Of a DNA stretch of 30,856 nt, positions 1 through 8,362 are shown piece by piece (the first letter of the stretch is position 1; every line of letters starts with the position of its first letter). A model generated the notes under the pieces. It made no database searches and was not told the origin of the DNA. It saw nothing but the letters and a program-made list of their open reading frames with translations. This stretch comes from Dehalococcoidia bacterium (GTDB lineage: Bacteria > Chloroflexota > Dehalococcoidia > UBA2979): contig JALOAM010000017.1 in NCBI GenBank assembly GCA_023228765.1, positions 1 to 30,856 of the forward strand, read 5' to 3'. The position numbers and the translations under genes are program-made.

Positions 1-1
1 C

Positions 2-2164
2 GTGGTGGTGGAGACCGGCGCGCCGGGCGCATGGGCCGGGCGAGGCATCGACTTCGACGGCATCCGCGAGGGGCATCCAGCGCAGGTCGTCTGCTCGATC
101 ACACCGTTCGGGCAGAGCGGGCCACGGTCCGGATGGCGCTTGACCGCGCTCACCGCCGCGGCGGCAGGTGGGCAGCTCTCGCTCTGCGGCGATCCGGAGC
201 GCGAGCCGCTGAAGACCGCCGGGTACCAGGCGTACGCACAGGCCGGCCTCCACGCCTTCTCCTCGATCGTCACGGCCCTGTTCGCTGCACAGCGCGACGG
301 CGCCGGGGACCACCTCGACATCTCGATGCAGGAGGCGCAGGCCGCGAGCCTGGAGGCCGCCGGCCCGAACGCGATGGTGCGAGGCCTGGACAGCGAGCGC
401 GCGGGCAACCAGGCGCGCGCGGTGTGGGGGATCTACCCGTGCGCGGATGGCTACATCGGCGTCGCGGCGATGAACCGGCAGACCGGCTCCGTCTACCGCT
501 GCATCGAGCACCCCGAGCTCCTCGAGTCCCCGGTCTTCATGGACCTCACGTCGAACCCGGAGGGCAACGAGGTCGCCTCCGCCCTGATCAACGAGTGGAC
601 CATGGCGCACAGCGCACAGGAGATCTTCGAGATCTCGCACGGCCACCGCGCCCCGTTCTCGCTCATCGCCACGCCGAGGCAGCTGCTGGAGTGGCAGCCC
701 CTCCTCGACCGCGGGTTCTGGAAAACGGTGCGCCACCCGGTGCTCGGCGAGCACGTGGTGCCCAACCTCCCGTTCTCCCTCGACGGCGAGCGCGGCGACT
801 TCGAGCGCGCGCCGCTACTCGGCGAACACACGGAGGAGGTCCTCGGTGAGATCGAGCGCACCCCGCCGCCTCCGCCGACGCCCGTCCACGACCGCCGTCA
901 TCCCCTCGACGGGGTGCGGGTGCTGGACCTGACGCAGGTCTGGGCCGGCCCCTACGCCACGAGGTTCCTCGGCGACATGGGCGCGGACGTGATCCACGTC
1001 GAGGGCCCCTCATTCCCGGACGCAGTGCGTGGCGTCGGCCGCGGCCCTGACCCGCGAGGGTTCAACAAGGCGCCGTACTTCAACGACTACAATCGCAACA
1101 AGCGCGGCCTGGCGATGGAGCTCCACCACCCCGACGGCATCGAGGCCTTCCGCGAGCTGGTTAAGAGCGCGGACGTGGTGATCGAGAACTGGAGCGTCGG
1201 CGTCTCGGAACGCCTCGGCATCGGGTACGCCGACCTGAAGGCGCTCAACCCGCGCATCGTCCTCGTGCAGATGCCGGGCTTCGCCCAGGACCCGCCCGAG
1301 TCAGAGCGTGTCGGCTTTGGGCCGACCATCGAGCAGATGGGCGGACTCGTCTCCCTCCAGGGCTACGACGGCGAGGGGCCGCACAAGAGCGGCATCTCCT
1401 ACGGCGACCCCACCGCGGGCATCGTCGCCGCCGGCGCGACCGCGCTCGCCCTCCTGCAGCGCGAGCGCACGGGCGAGGGCGCCCACATCGTGGTCTACCA
1501 GCGAGACAACATCATCGGCATGGTCGGCGAGTTCATGGTCGCCGAGTCGCTGGGCCTCGAGTACCCCGCGCGCATCGGCAACCGCGACGCGGAGATGGCG
1601 CCGCACGCCATCTACCGCACGCGCGATGACGCCGGTCGCTGGCAGGGCGACGTGCTCGGCAACCCCGTCGCGGAGTACCACGACACCTGGCTCGCGATCG
1701 CCGTCGAGGACGACGCGGCGTGGCAGGCCCTCTGCGCCACGCTCGGCGACGCGCGCCTCGCGAAGCCCGAGTACGCCGCGACCGCCGGCCGCCTCGCCCA
1801 CGAGTCCGAGATCGACGCCGTCCTCGCGGAACTCCTCCGCGACCGCGACCCCTCCGAGGTCGCCGCGGCGCTGCAGGCCTCGGGCGTCTCCGCCTGCGAG
1901 GTGCTCACGGCGCTCATGCTCGTCCGCGACGAGCACCTCGCAGCGCGCGGCTACTTCCAGCACGTGGACCACCCGGAGGCCGGCCGCCACCCCACCACCC
2001 ACCCCGTCTGGCGCATGGCGGACCGCCCGCAGCCGCCGCTGCACCCCGCCCCCTGCTTCGGCGAACACAACCGCGAGATCCTCGCCGCCGCCGGCTACAC
2101 CGACGCACAGCTCGACGCGATGGAGGCGGCTTCGGTGCTGGTGACGGTGCCGCTGAAGGCGTAG
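2..2164 (+). CDS. CaiB/BaiF family CoA-transferase, two-domain fusion (5' partial)
   Basis: Class III CoA-transferases move CoA between carboxylic acids in the cytoplasm; the substrate cannot be told here. About 720 residues are visible and the frame is open to the window edge, so the true start lies upstream. Two CaiB repeats are seen. The first lacks its N-terminus (residues 1 to about 285). The second is complete (about 300-715) and opens with the family motif DLTQVWAGPYATRFLGDMGA followed by DVIHVEGP. Aligned to the formyl-CoA transferase catalytic segment (S-M-Q-D), the second repeat keeps an Asp (D502, in VVYQRDN) but the first has Glu (E111, in ISMQEA). The first half may therefore be catalytically weak or structural. 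Single-domain members are about 400 residues, so this is a fused pseudo-dimer. The next gene starts 111 bases downstream. Confidence 0.9.
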   Translation: MVVETGAPGAWAGRGIDFDGIREGHPAQVVCSITPFGQSGPRSGWRLTALTAAAAGGQLSLCGDPEREPLKTAGYQAYAQAGLHAFSSIVTALFAAQRDGAGDHLDISMQEAQAASLEAAGPNAMVRGLDSERAGNQARAVWGIYPCADGYIGVAAMNRQTGSVYRCIEHPELLESPVFMDLTSNPEGNEVASALINEWTMAHSAQEIFEISHGHRAPFSLIATPRQLLEWQPLLDRGFWKTVRHPVLGEHVVPNLPFSLDGERGDFERAPLLGEHTEEVLGEIERTPPPPPTPVHDRRHPLDGVRVLDLTQVWAGPYATRFLGDMGADVIHVEGPSFPDAVRGVGRGPDPRGFNKAPYFNDYNRNKRGLAMELHHPDGIEAFRELVKSADVVIENWSVGVSERLGIGYADLKALNPRIVLVQMPGFAQDPPESERVGFGPTIEQMGGLVSLQGYDGEGPHKSGISYGDPTAGIVAAGATALALLQRERTGEGAHIVVYQRDNIIGMVGEFMVAESLGLEYPARIGNRDAEMAPHAIYRTRDDAGRWQGDVLGNPVAEYHDTWLAIAVEDDAAWQALCATLGDARLAKPEYAATAGRLAHESEIDAVLAELLRDRDPSEVAAALQASGVSACEVLTALMLVRDEHLAARGYFQHVDHPEAGRHPTTHPVWRMADRPQPPLHPAPCFGEHNREILAAAGYTDAQLDAMEAASVLVTVPLKA

Positions 2165-2275
2165 GTCTCTGGCCTCGTACCTCGCTCCCGCAAACGCCCC
2201 ACGCCTCCCCCACAGGGCTACCATGCCGCCGATCGCAGCCCTCCACCGGGCCGCATCCACGAAAGAGGGGGACGT

Positions 2276-3271
2276 ATGCGACTCGGACTGCTCGCGGGGC
2301 CCGGGGATGACTGGCGCGAATCGCTCGAGAAGGTGCGGATCGCGGAGGACCTCGGGTACGAGTTGATCTCCACCGGGGAGGCGTGGGGGAAGGGCTCCAT
2401 GCCGTGGCTCGCCGCCCTCGCGCTGAACACGAGCAAGGTCACGATCGGGACGTCGATCCTGAACAGCTTCTCGCGGACGCCGGCCGCGCTCGCGCAGGAC
2501 TTCGCCACGCTGGAGGAGATGTCGGAGGGGCGCATGCTCCTCGGGCTCGGGTCCTCCGGGGAGTACGTGATCGAGCACTTCCACGGGGTGCCGTTCAAGA
2601 AGCCGCTGCGCCGCCTGCGTGAGTACATCGAGATCTTCGACATCCTCATCGCCGGGGAGAAGCTGAACTACGAGGGTGAGATCTTCAACCTCCAGCGCGG
2701 CTTCCGGCTGGACTACAACCGCCCGAGGACCAAGATCCCGGTCTATGTCGCGGCGATCACGCCGAAGTCGATCCACCAGACCGGCGAGGTCGCCGACGGC
2801 ATCTTCCCGATCCACTGGCCGCGCCGGCTGTTCGGCCAGCTCCGCGAGGACCTGGAGGTGGGCGCGAAGGACGCGGGCCGCGCGGGGCACGCCTTCACCG
2901 TCGCGCCGTACACGAAGACGACGGTGCTGGACGGGTCCGCGGAGGACGAGGCGCGCTGGCGCGAGGCGCGGCAGCTCCTCCAGTACTACATCAACCGCAT
3001 GGGCGTCTTCTACTGGCAGATGCTGGAGCGCAACGGCTTCGCCGACGAGGTCGCGAAGTCCCGCGCGGCCTGGGCGGAACGCGACGCTGAGGGCTCCATC
3101 ACCGCGATCTCCGACGAGATGGTGCGGGAATGCCAGGCGATCGGCTCGATGGAGGAAGTCCGCGAGCAGCTGAAGGCCCGCGACGAGGCCGGCGCCGACA
3201 TCCAGATGCTGTACATGCCGCCCGGCGACACGGCGGAGGTCGGCAAGTGGCTCGAGGCGGTGATGAAGTAG
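2276..3271 (+). CDS. LLM class flavin/F420-dependent oxidoreductase
   Basis: A 331-residue luciferase-like TIM-barrel protein. Family members reduce or oxidise substrates with F420 or FMN in the cytoplasm; this one resembles the methylene-tetrahydromethanopterin reductase-like branch. Visible family features are the N-terminal strand MRLGLLAGPG, the AEDLGYELISTGE segment, the barrel motif LGTSILN-like (VTIGTSILNSFSRTPAALAQ), the EGRMLLGLGSSGEY segment, and IPVYVAAITPKSIHQTGEVADG near residues 155-180. The ATG is preceded by AGAGGGGG at 7-8 bases. Its stop codon overlaps the start of the next gene by one base, so the two are very likely co-translated. The substrate is not predictable, and cofactor choice (F420 versus FMN) is inferred from the family only. 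Confidence 0.88.
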   Translation: MRLGLLAGPGDDWRESLEKVRIAEDLGYELISTGEAWGKGSMPWLAALALNTSKVTIGTSILNSFSRTPAALAQDFATLEEMSEGRMLLGLGSSGEYVIEHFHGVPFKKPLRRLREYIEIFDILIAGEKLNYEGEIFNLQRGFRLDYNRPRTKIPVYVAAITPKSIHQTGEVADGIFPIHWPRRLFGQLREDLEVGAKDAGRAGHAFTVAPYTKTTVLDGSAEDEARWREARQLLQYYINRMGVFYWQMLERNGFADEVAKSRAAWAERDAEGSITAISDEMVRECQAIGSMEEVREQLKARDEAGADIQMLYMPPGDTAEVGKWLEAVMK

Positions 3272-4239
3272 TGCCCGCGGCAGGCGATGTCGACCCGCAC
3301 GAGGACGCTCCCCGCTACGAGGTCACACGCATCGGCGATGCGCCGATCCTCGTCCCGCACATGGACGACCGGATGGGCGGGAACCTCGCGGGGCCGTCGC
3401 TGATCCGCGCGCCGGAGTGGCTACCGGACCGCCTGGGTGAGTACTACCTGTACTTCGCGCACCACAACGGCGGGTACATCCGCCTCGCCGTCGCCGACGC
3501 GATCGAGGGGCCCTGGCGCATCCACACCCCGGGCGCCCTCCAGCACTCCGAGTCGCACTTCCCGGACGAACTCGACCCGCAGGATCCGGCGAAGGTGCGT
3601 CCGGGGATGGTGATCTCGACGCCGCACATCGCGTCGCCCGATGTCCACGTGGACGAGGAGCGCCGCGAAGTGCGGATGTACTACCACGGCATCAACCGCG
3701 ACCGGACGCAGGTCACGCGCGTCGCCACCTCGAAGGACGGGGTGCACTTCACGGCGTTCGAGCCGGTGCTCGGCCGCTCCTATTTCCGCGCGTTCCAGTA
3801 CGGGGACTGGACGTACGCCCTCGGTATGCCGGGGATCGTCTACCGCGCGCGCGATCCCCTCGGGCCGTTCGAGGAAGGCCCCACGCTGTTCGCCTCGAAC
3901 ATGCGTCACTCCGCCGTCCTCGTGGAGGGCGACACACTGACCGTGTTCTACACGGCGGTGGGCGAGGAGCCGCCGGAGAAGGTCCTCGTCACGACGGTCG
4001 ACCTCCGGCCGGACTGGATGCAGTGGCAGACCGGCCCCGTCGCGCCCGTCCTCGAACCGGAGCGCGACTACGAGGGCGCCGACCTCCCACTGGTCGTCTC
4101 GCAGCGTGGTGAGATCACGGAGCGCGCGAGGCAGATCCGCGACCCCGCCGTGTACCGCGAGGGTGACCGCCTGTACCTGCTCTACGCCGTCGCGGGCGAG
4201 TCCGGCATCGCGCTGGCGGAGCTACGCCGGGCCCGCTAG
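3271..4239 (+). CDS. GH43-like five-bladed beta-propeller protein
   Basis: About 322 residues, with no signal peptide. The GTG start at 3271 shares its first base with the stop of the preceding oxidoreductase gene; an in-frame start further upstream at 3130 would lie wholly inside that gene and is rejected. The protein has the repeating pattern of glycoside hydrolase family 43/62/130-type propellers: GPSLIRAPEW near residue 40, YYLYFAHHNGGYIRLAVADAIEGPW, then VHVDEERREVRMYYHG, TRVATSKDGVHFT, GDTLTVFYTAVGEE and, at the C-terminus, IRDPAVYREGDRLYLLYAVAGESGIALAEL. These blade motifs are typical of the fold, but I cannot assign all three catalytic acids, so a glycosidase activity is not proven. 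It could be a non-enzymatic propeller. An ATG at 3361 is a possible but less likely start. Confidence 0.65.
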   Translation: MPAAGDVDPHEDAPRYEVTRIGDAPILVPHMDDRMGGNLAGPSLIRAPEWLPDRLGEYYLYFAHHNGGYIRLAVADAIEGPWRIHTPGALQHSESHFPDELDPQDPAKVRPGMVISTPHIASPDVHVDEERREVRMYYHGINRDRTQVTRVATSKDGVHFTAFEPVLGRSYFRAFQYGDWTYALGMPGIVYRARDPLGPFEEGPTLFASNMRHSAVLVEGDTLTVFYTAVGEEPPEKVLVTTVDLRPDWMQWQTGPVAPVLEPERDYEGADLPLVVSQRGEITERARQIRDPAVYREGDRLYLLYAVAGESGIALAELRRAR

Positions 4240-4265
4240 CGGCGCCCGTGAAGCTCGACGCTCCG

Positions 4266-4292
4266 TTAGCACTCTCGCCTGAAGACTGCTAA
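4266..4292 (+). promoter_or_regulatory. CIRCE operator (HrcA binding site)
   Basis: The left arm TTAGCACTC (4266-4274), a 9-base spacer (4275-4283) and the right arm GACTGCTAA (4284-4292) match the CIRCE consensus TTAGCACTC-N9-GAGTGCTAA at 17 of 18 arm positions; only base 4286 (C for G) differs. CIRCE is the operator of the HrcA heat-shock repressor, usually found before groESL or hrcA-grpE-dnaK. Here it lies 89 bases before an unknown gene and the PAC2 gene. Spacing and length are exactly canonical, so a chance match is very unlikely. Confidence 0.88.
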
Positions 4293-4295
4293 GAT
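4266..4295 (+). promoter_or_regulatory. Candidate promoter overlapping CIRCE
   Basis: TTAGCA (4266-4271) and TAAGAT (4290-4295) are separated by 18 bases and could be -35 and -10 boxes, so that HrcA bound to CIRCE would block RNA polymerase. An alternative -10 is TATGCT at 4295-4300. Both are weak matches to sigma-70 consensus. Confidence 0.4.
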
Positions 4296-4300
4296 ATGCT

Positions 4301-4320
4301 CACCCTCGGACGAGAGGGTG
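4301..4320 (+). other. 5'-UTR hairpin downstream of CIRCE
   Basis: CACCCTC (4301-4307) and GAGGGTG (4314-4320) form a perfect 7-bp stem with a 6-base loop, just after the putative transcription start. It may stabilise or attenuate the heat-shock transcript. Its role is unknown. Confidence 0.4.
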
Positions 4321-4380
4321 GGTCTCCACCGGCCATCCCGAGGGCTCGCGAGACGTGAAGGAGGAAGGGAGACTCTCACC

Positions 4381-4845
4381 ATGGCCCCGACGACGACCAT
4401 GCTGGAGCGCCGCCCCGACCTCATCGGCCGTAAGCCGGCCCGCACCACCCCACAGATCCACGTCATCCGCGGCGCCGACATCGAGCGCGAGCGCTACGAG
4501 GAACTCCTGGCACTGCCCGTCGCCGACCTCCGTGTGCGCGCCGCCGAGGCGATCCGCGACGAGCTGGCGCTGGACGACGACCGTCTGCGCGAGGCCGTCC
4601 GCACCCGTCTCGCCACATGGGTGGAGCTCGACCCGGAGGACGCGAGGATCCTCGCGCGCGCGTGGGACCAGGCGGCCGGTGCGCTGTCGCCAGGCGAGGC
4701 CCGCCGCCGCATCGAGGCGGAGGCCAACGCCATGCTGCACGGCTTCAACTTCGAGGACTTCACGCGGCTCGCCCGCCTCGCGCCGTGGACGACCTCGCAC
4801 CTCGGGCTGGTGCAGTTCAAGTCCGCCACCCGCCGGGCGGCATAG
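4381..4845 (+). CDS. Hypothetical protein, first gene of CIRCE-controlled operon
   Basis: A 154-residue protein that I do not recognise. The ATG at 4381 is preceded by AGGAGG and AAGGGAG (9 bases to the start); the open frame extends upstream to a GTG at 4318 but that would run through the 5'-UTR hairpin. There is no signal peptide or membrane segment. The sequence is mostly helix-forming and rich in Ala, Arg, Glu and Asp. It has two blocks: residues about 38-85, with ERYEELLALPVADLRVRAAE, and about 86-145, with LDPEDARILARAWDQAAG and ending ...LHGFNFEDFTRLARLAP. It lies directly after a CIRCE site and 9 bases before the PAC2 gene, so it is probably heat-inducible and functionally tied to PAC2. 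It could be an adaptor or small stress protein, but that is a guess. Confidence 0.8.
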   Translation: MAPTTTMLERRPDLIGRKPARTTPQIHVIRGADIERERYEELLALPVADLRVRAAEAIRDELALDDDRLREAVRTRLATWVELDPEDARILARAWDQAAGALSPGEARRRIEAEANAMLHGFNFEDFTRLARLAPWTTSHLGLVQFKSATRRAA

Positions 4846-4854
4846 GAGCCATCC

Positions 4855-5784
4855 GTGGACAACGCCATCCGCCTGCTCGTGCCGCCGGAGCCACTGCGCG
4901 ACCCCGTCCTGATCACCGCGTTCCAGGGCCGCGGCAGCCTGACGCCCGTCCTCGTCGCGTCGCTGTTCGACCGCTACGAGCCCGAACCGATCGCCGAGGT
5001 CGATGTCGACCCGTTCTACGACTTCACCGTTGCGCGGCCCCTCGTCCGGCTGGTCGACGGCGAGCGCACGCTCCAGTGGCCGACCGTCCAGTTCGTCCGC
5101 GTCGCCCTGGAGGACCGCGACATCGTCGTGCTCTCCGCGATCGAGCCGAACATCGCGTGGCGGAGGATGGCGGACGCCGTGCGCGAGGTGTCCGAGGCGT
5201 TCGGCATCCACGAGGTGGTCCAGCTCTCCTCGTTCGGCGGCGGGACGCCCCACACCCGCCCGATCCCCGTGCAGTGGCTCGCCGTCTCCGCGGAGGTCCC
5301 GCAGCGCTTCGGCCAGACCCCTCGACGGCCGCGGTACGAGGGCCCGGCGACGTTCAGCATGGCGCTGGGTACGGTGCTCCGCGACGCGGGCTTCGAGGTC
5401 GGCACCCTGAACGCGATCGCCCCGTTCTACCTCGGCGTGGAGCCGAACCCGCACGCCGCGCTGGCGCTGGCCCGGGCGCTGGAGCACGAGTTCGGCGTGG
5501 ACTTCGACCTGGAGGACGTGGAACGGCACGTGGCGGAGGTCGAGCTCCAGGCCGTCGAGCAGCTCGCGAACACGGAGCACCTCCGCGTCTTCCTCGCCGA
5601 CCTCGAGCAGCAGTACGACGACATGCAGGACGCGCTGGCGGGTACTAGCAGCACGTTGTCAGACTCGCCCGAGCCGGTCCATGCACTTCCGGACTCCGAC
5701 CTCGTCATCGCGGACGTGGAGGCGATGCTCCGCGAACACCGCGGTCCGGGGAGCGCCGGCGCCGAAGGGTCGCGACAGGCGTAA
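4855..5784 (+). CDS. PAC2 family protein (proteasome assembly chaperone-like)
   Basis: A 309-residue member of the PAC2 family, named after the eukaryotic proteasome assembly chaperone 2 and also found in archaea, actinobacteria and Chloroflexi. The bacterial role is not established. Characteristic segments are DPVLITAFQGRGSLTPVLVASLF at residues 19-41, AEVDVDPFYDFTVARPLVRLVDG at about 46-68, the central hydrophobic strand DIVVLSAIEPNIAWRRMAD, and VVQLSSFGGGTPHTRPIPVQ. The C-terminal third (from about residue 205) is a helical acidic tail with HVAEVELQAVEQLANTEHLRVFLADLEQQY, as in actinobacterial PAC2 proteins. The GTG start follows AGGAG at 8 bases. The gene is 9 bases behind the unknown gene and shares its CIRCE operator. 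Confidence 0.85.
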   Translation: MDNAIRLLVPPEPLRDPVLITAFQGRGSLTPVLVASLFDRYEPEPIAEVDVDPFYDFTVARPLVRLVDGERTLQWPTVQFVRVALEDRDIVVLSAIEPNIAWRRMADAVREVSEAFGIHEVVQLSSFGGGTPHTRPIPVQWLAVSAEVPQRFGQTPRRPRYEGPATFSMALGTVLRDAGFEVGTLNAIAPFYLGVEPNPHAALALARALEHEFGVDFDLEDVERHVAEVELQAVEQLANTEHLRVFLADLEQQYDDMQDALAGTSSTLSDSPEPVHALPDSDLVIADVEAMLREHRGPGSAGAEGSRQA

Positions 5785-5878
5785 CACTTCCGTACACTCC
5801 GCGCGGGCTCGGATGACACAACGATGCCGCGCGGGACGCCCTCGCGCGGCGCGCAGGGCGCTCACGCACACATCGGTA

Positions 5879-5896
5879 TGCTCGCCATGGCGAGCA
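5879..5896. promoter_or_regulatory. 18-bp perfect palindrome, possible operator
   Basis: TGCTCGCCATGGCGAGCA is its own reverse complement and lies 52 bases before livG, overlapping a TATGCT hexamer that could be a -10 element. The position suits a repressor or activator site for the transporter operon. The protein that would bind it is unknown. Confidence 0.45.
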
Positions 5897-5908
5897 AGGA
5901 GCGATGGC

Positions 5909-5947
5909 ATGCATGCGCCCCGAGCGTTGGAGGCGTACGGGTGGTAA
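5909..5947 (+). CDS. Possible 12-codon leader peptide before livG
   Basis: An ATG at 5909 follows AGGAG (5897-5901) with a 7-base spacer, and the frame (MHAPRALEAYGW) ends in TAA at 5945-5947, directly abutting the GTG of livG. The arrangement suits translational coupling. There is no run of Leu, Ile or Val codons, so a classical amino-acid attenuator is not supported. It could be chance. Confidence 0.3.
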   Translation: MHAPRALEAYGW

Positions 5948-6721
<774 letters not shown>

Positions 6722-6749
6722 GAAGTGCAGCACCGATGAGCGCGCACCG

Positions 6750-7469
6750 ATGAGCCTGCTGGAGGTCGTGGACCTCGAGGCCGGCTACGGCGACGTGCTG
6801 ATCGTGCGCGGGGCGTCCATCCACGTGGAGCCCGGCGAGATCGTGACGATCATCGGACCGAACGGCGCGGGGAAGTCCACGCTGCTCAAGGCCGCGTTCG
6901 GCCTCATCGACATCGCATCCGGCACCGTGCGGTTCAAGGAGCAGGATGTCACGCGGATGCCTGCCCACCGGCTGGTGGAGATGGGCGCCGCCTTCGTCCC
7001 GCAGACCGACAACGTGTTCCCGCGCCTCTCGATCCGCGAGAACCTGGAGATGGGCGCGTTCCGCCGCAAGGGCGGGACCACCGAGCGCATCGAGGAGCTC
7101 CTCGGGCGATTCCCGGACCTCGGCAGCCGGCCGGGCGAGCAGGCGGGCCGCCTCTCGGGCGGACAGCGGCAGACGCTCGCGATGTGCCGCGCGCTGATGC
7201 TGGACCCGTCACTCCTCCTGGTGGACGAGCCGACCGCGGCCCTCTCCCCCGCCGCGCGACAGGACCTGTTCCGTCAGATCCAGTCGATCCGCGACTCGGG
7301 CGTCGCGATCCTCATGGTGGAACAGAACGCCCGCGAAGCGCTGGAGATCTCAGACCGTGGCTACGTCCTCGTGAACGGCGCCGTCGCGCTCGAGGACCGC
7401 GCGGAGGCGATGCTCACGAACGAGGACATCGGGCGCATGTTCCTCGGCCGCTCGGAGGTGACGGGCTGA
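6750..7469 (+). CDS. livF: Branched-chain amino acid-type ABC transporter ATP-binding protein LivF
   Basis: The second ATPase subunit, 239 residues. Walker A is GPNGAGKST (G36, K42), the signature is LSGGQRQ, and Walker B is LLLVDEPTAALSP with the distal MVEQNAREALEISDRGYVLVNG typical of LivF. It starts 28 bases after livG. Its TGA shares one base with the ATG of the permease gene that follows. It pairs with LivG on the cytoplasmic face of the LivH/LivM pore. Confidence 0.92.
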   Translation: MSLLEVVDLEAGYGDVLIVRGASIHVEPGEIVTIIGPNGAGKSTLLKAAFGLIDIASGTVRFKEQDVTRMPAHRLVEMGAAFVPQTDNVFPRLSIRENLEMGAFRRKGGTTERIEELLGRFPDLGSRPGEQAGRLSGGQRQTLAMCRALMLDPSLLLVDEPTAALSPAARQDLFRQIQSIRDSGVAILMVEQNAREALEISDRGYVLVNGAVALEDRAEAMLTNEDIGRMFLGRSEVTG

Positions 7470-8362
7470 TGGACTTCGTCCAGCTGATCATCATCGGCAT
7501 CGTCGTCGGATCCGTGGTCGGCCTCGGCGCGATGGGACTGACGCTCACCTTCGGCATCCTGAAGTTCGCGAACTTCGCGCACGGCGACATGATGACGCTG
7601 GGCATGTTCACCGCGTTCGCCGTCCTCGGCGTGGTGCGCGGACCGACGCTGGAGCCGTTCTCGATCCCGGCCGGCCTGATCCTGGCCGTGCTGGTCGCCG
7701 GCTCCGCCGTCGCGCTCCTCGCCGCCTCGCTCGACCGCCTCATCTACCGCCGCCTGCGCCGTCGAGGCAGCGCGCTGATCACGATGGCGATCGCCTCCCT
7801 CGGCATCGCGATCATGACGCGCGCGGTGGTCCAGCTGATCTGGGGGCCGCTCCCGAAGCGCTACTCCGGCGGCATCAACCCCTCCTGGTCCATCGGTGAG
7901 CTGCGAGTGAAACCGGACCAGCTCCTGATCGTCGGCCTCACGCTCGTCCTCGCGGTCGTCCTCTACCTGCTGCTCTACCGGACGAAGCTCGGCAAGGCGA
8001 TGCGAGCGACGGCGGACAACGCGCAGCTCGCGGACGTGGCCGGCATCGACACCGAGCGCATCCGGCAGGCCACCTGGGCGATCGCGGGGTTCCTCATCGC
8101 CGCCGCGGGCGTGATGTTCGCCCTGCAGGCGCAGCTCCGCTACGACGCCGGCTTCGAGTTCCTCCTGCCGATGTTCGCCGCGGTGATCCTCGGCGGGATC
8201 GGGAACCCGTGGGGGGCCCTCGCCGGCGGGCTCATCGTCGGCATCTCGCAGGAGACCTCCACGTACTGGATCCCATCCGGGTTCAAGGCCGGCATCCCCT
8301 TCGTGCTGCTCATCGCCATGCTGATCGCGCGCCCCCGCGGCCTGTTCGGATCGACGTTCTGA
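7469..8362 (+). CDS. livH: Branched-chain amino acid-type ABC transporter permease LivH
   Basis: A 297-residue integral membrane protein. The ATG at 7469 overlaps the livF stop (TGATG); a longer reading from 7184 would lie inside livF and is rejected. About eight hydrophobic segments are visible. The family hallmark is near residues 20-45 (GLGAMGLTLTFGILKFANFA, then HGDMM). It also has MRATADNAQLADVAGIDTERI in the large cytoplasmic loop that contacts the ATPase and ILGGIGNPWGALAGG near the C-terminus. It forms the transport pore with LivM, whose start overlaps its stop by one base. Confidence 0.92.
   Translation: MDFVQLIIIGIVVGSVVGLGAMGLTLTFGILKFANFAHGDMMTLGMFTAFAVLGVVRGPTLEPFSIPAGLILAVLVAGSAVALLAASLDRLIYRRLRRRGSALITMAIASLGIAIMTRAVVQLIWGPLPKRYSGGINPSWSIGELRVKPDQLLIVGLTLVLAVVLYLLLYRTKLGKAMRATADNAQLADVAGIDTERIRQATWAIAGFLIAAAGVMFALQAQLRYDAGFEFLLPMFAAVILGGIGNPWGALAGGLIVGISQETSTYWIPSGFKAGIPFVLLIAMLIARPRGLFGSTF

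Larger units (their letters stand above)
5785..5947. other. Intergenic region upstream of the liv operon
   Basis: This 163-base gap holds a GC-rich stretch, a TATGCT hexamer (5877-5882), an 18-bp perfect palindrome (5879-5896) and a possible 12-codon leader reading frame (5909-5947) that ends directly at the livG start. No rho-independent terminator for the upstream operon was clear. Confidence 0.6.

Noticed and set aside
1301..2890. A 529-residue open frame on the minus strand
   Set aside because: It lies antisense to the CoA-transferase and oxidoreductase genes, has a biased Arg/Val/Asp-rich translation without family motifs, and is typical of shadow frames in GC-rich DNA.
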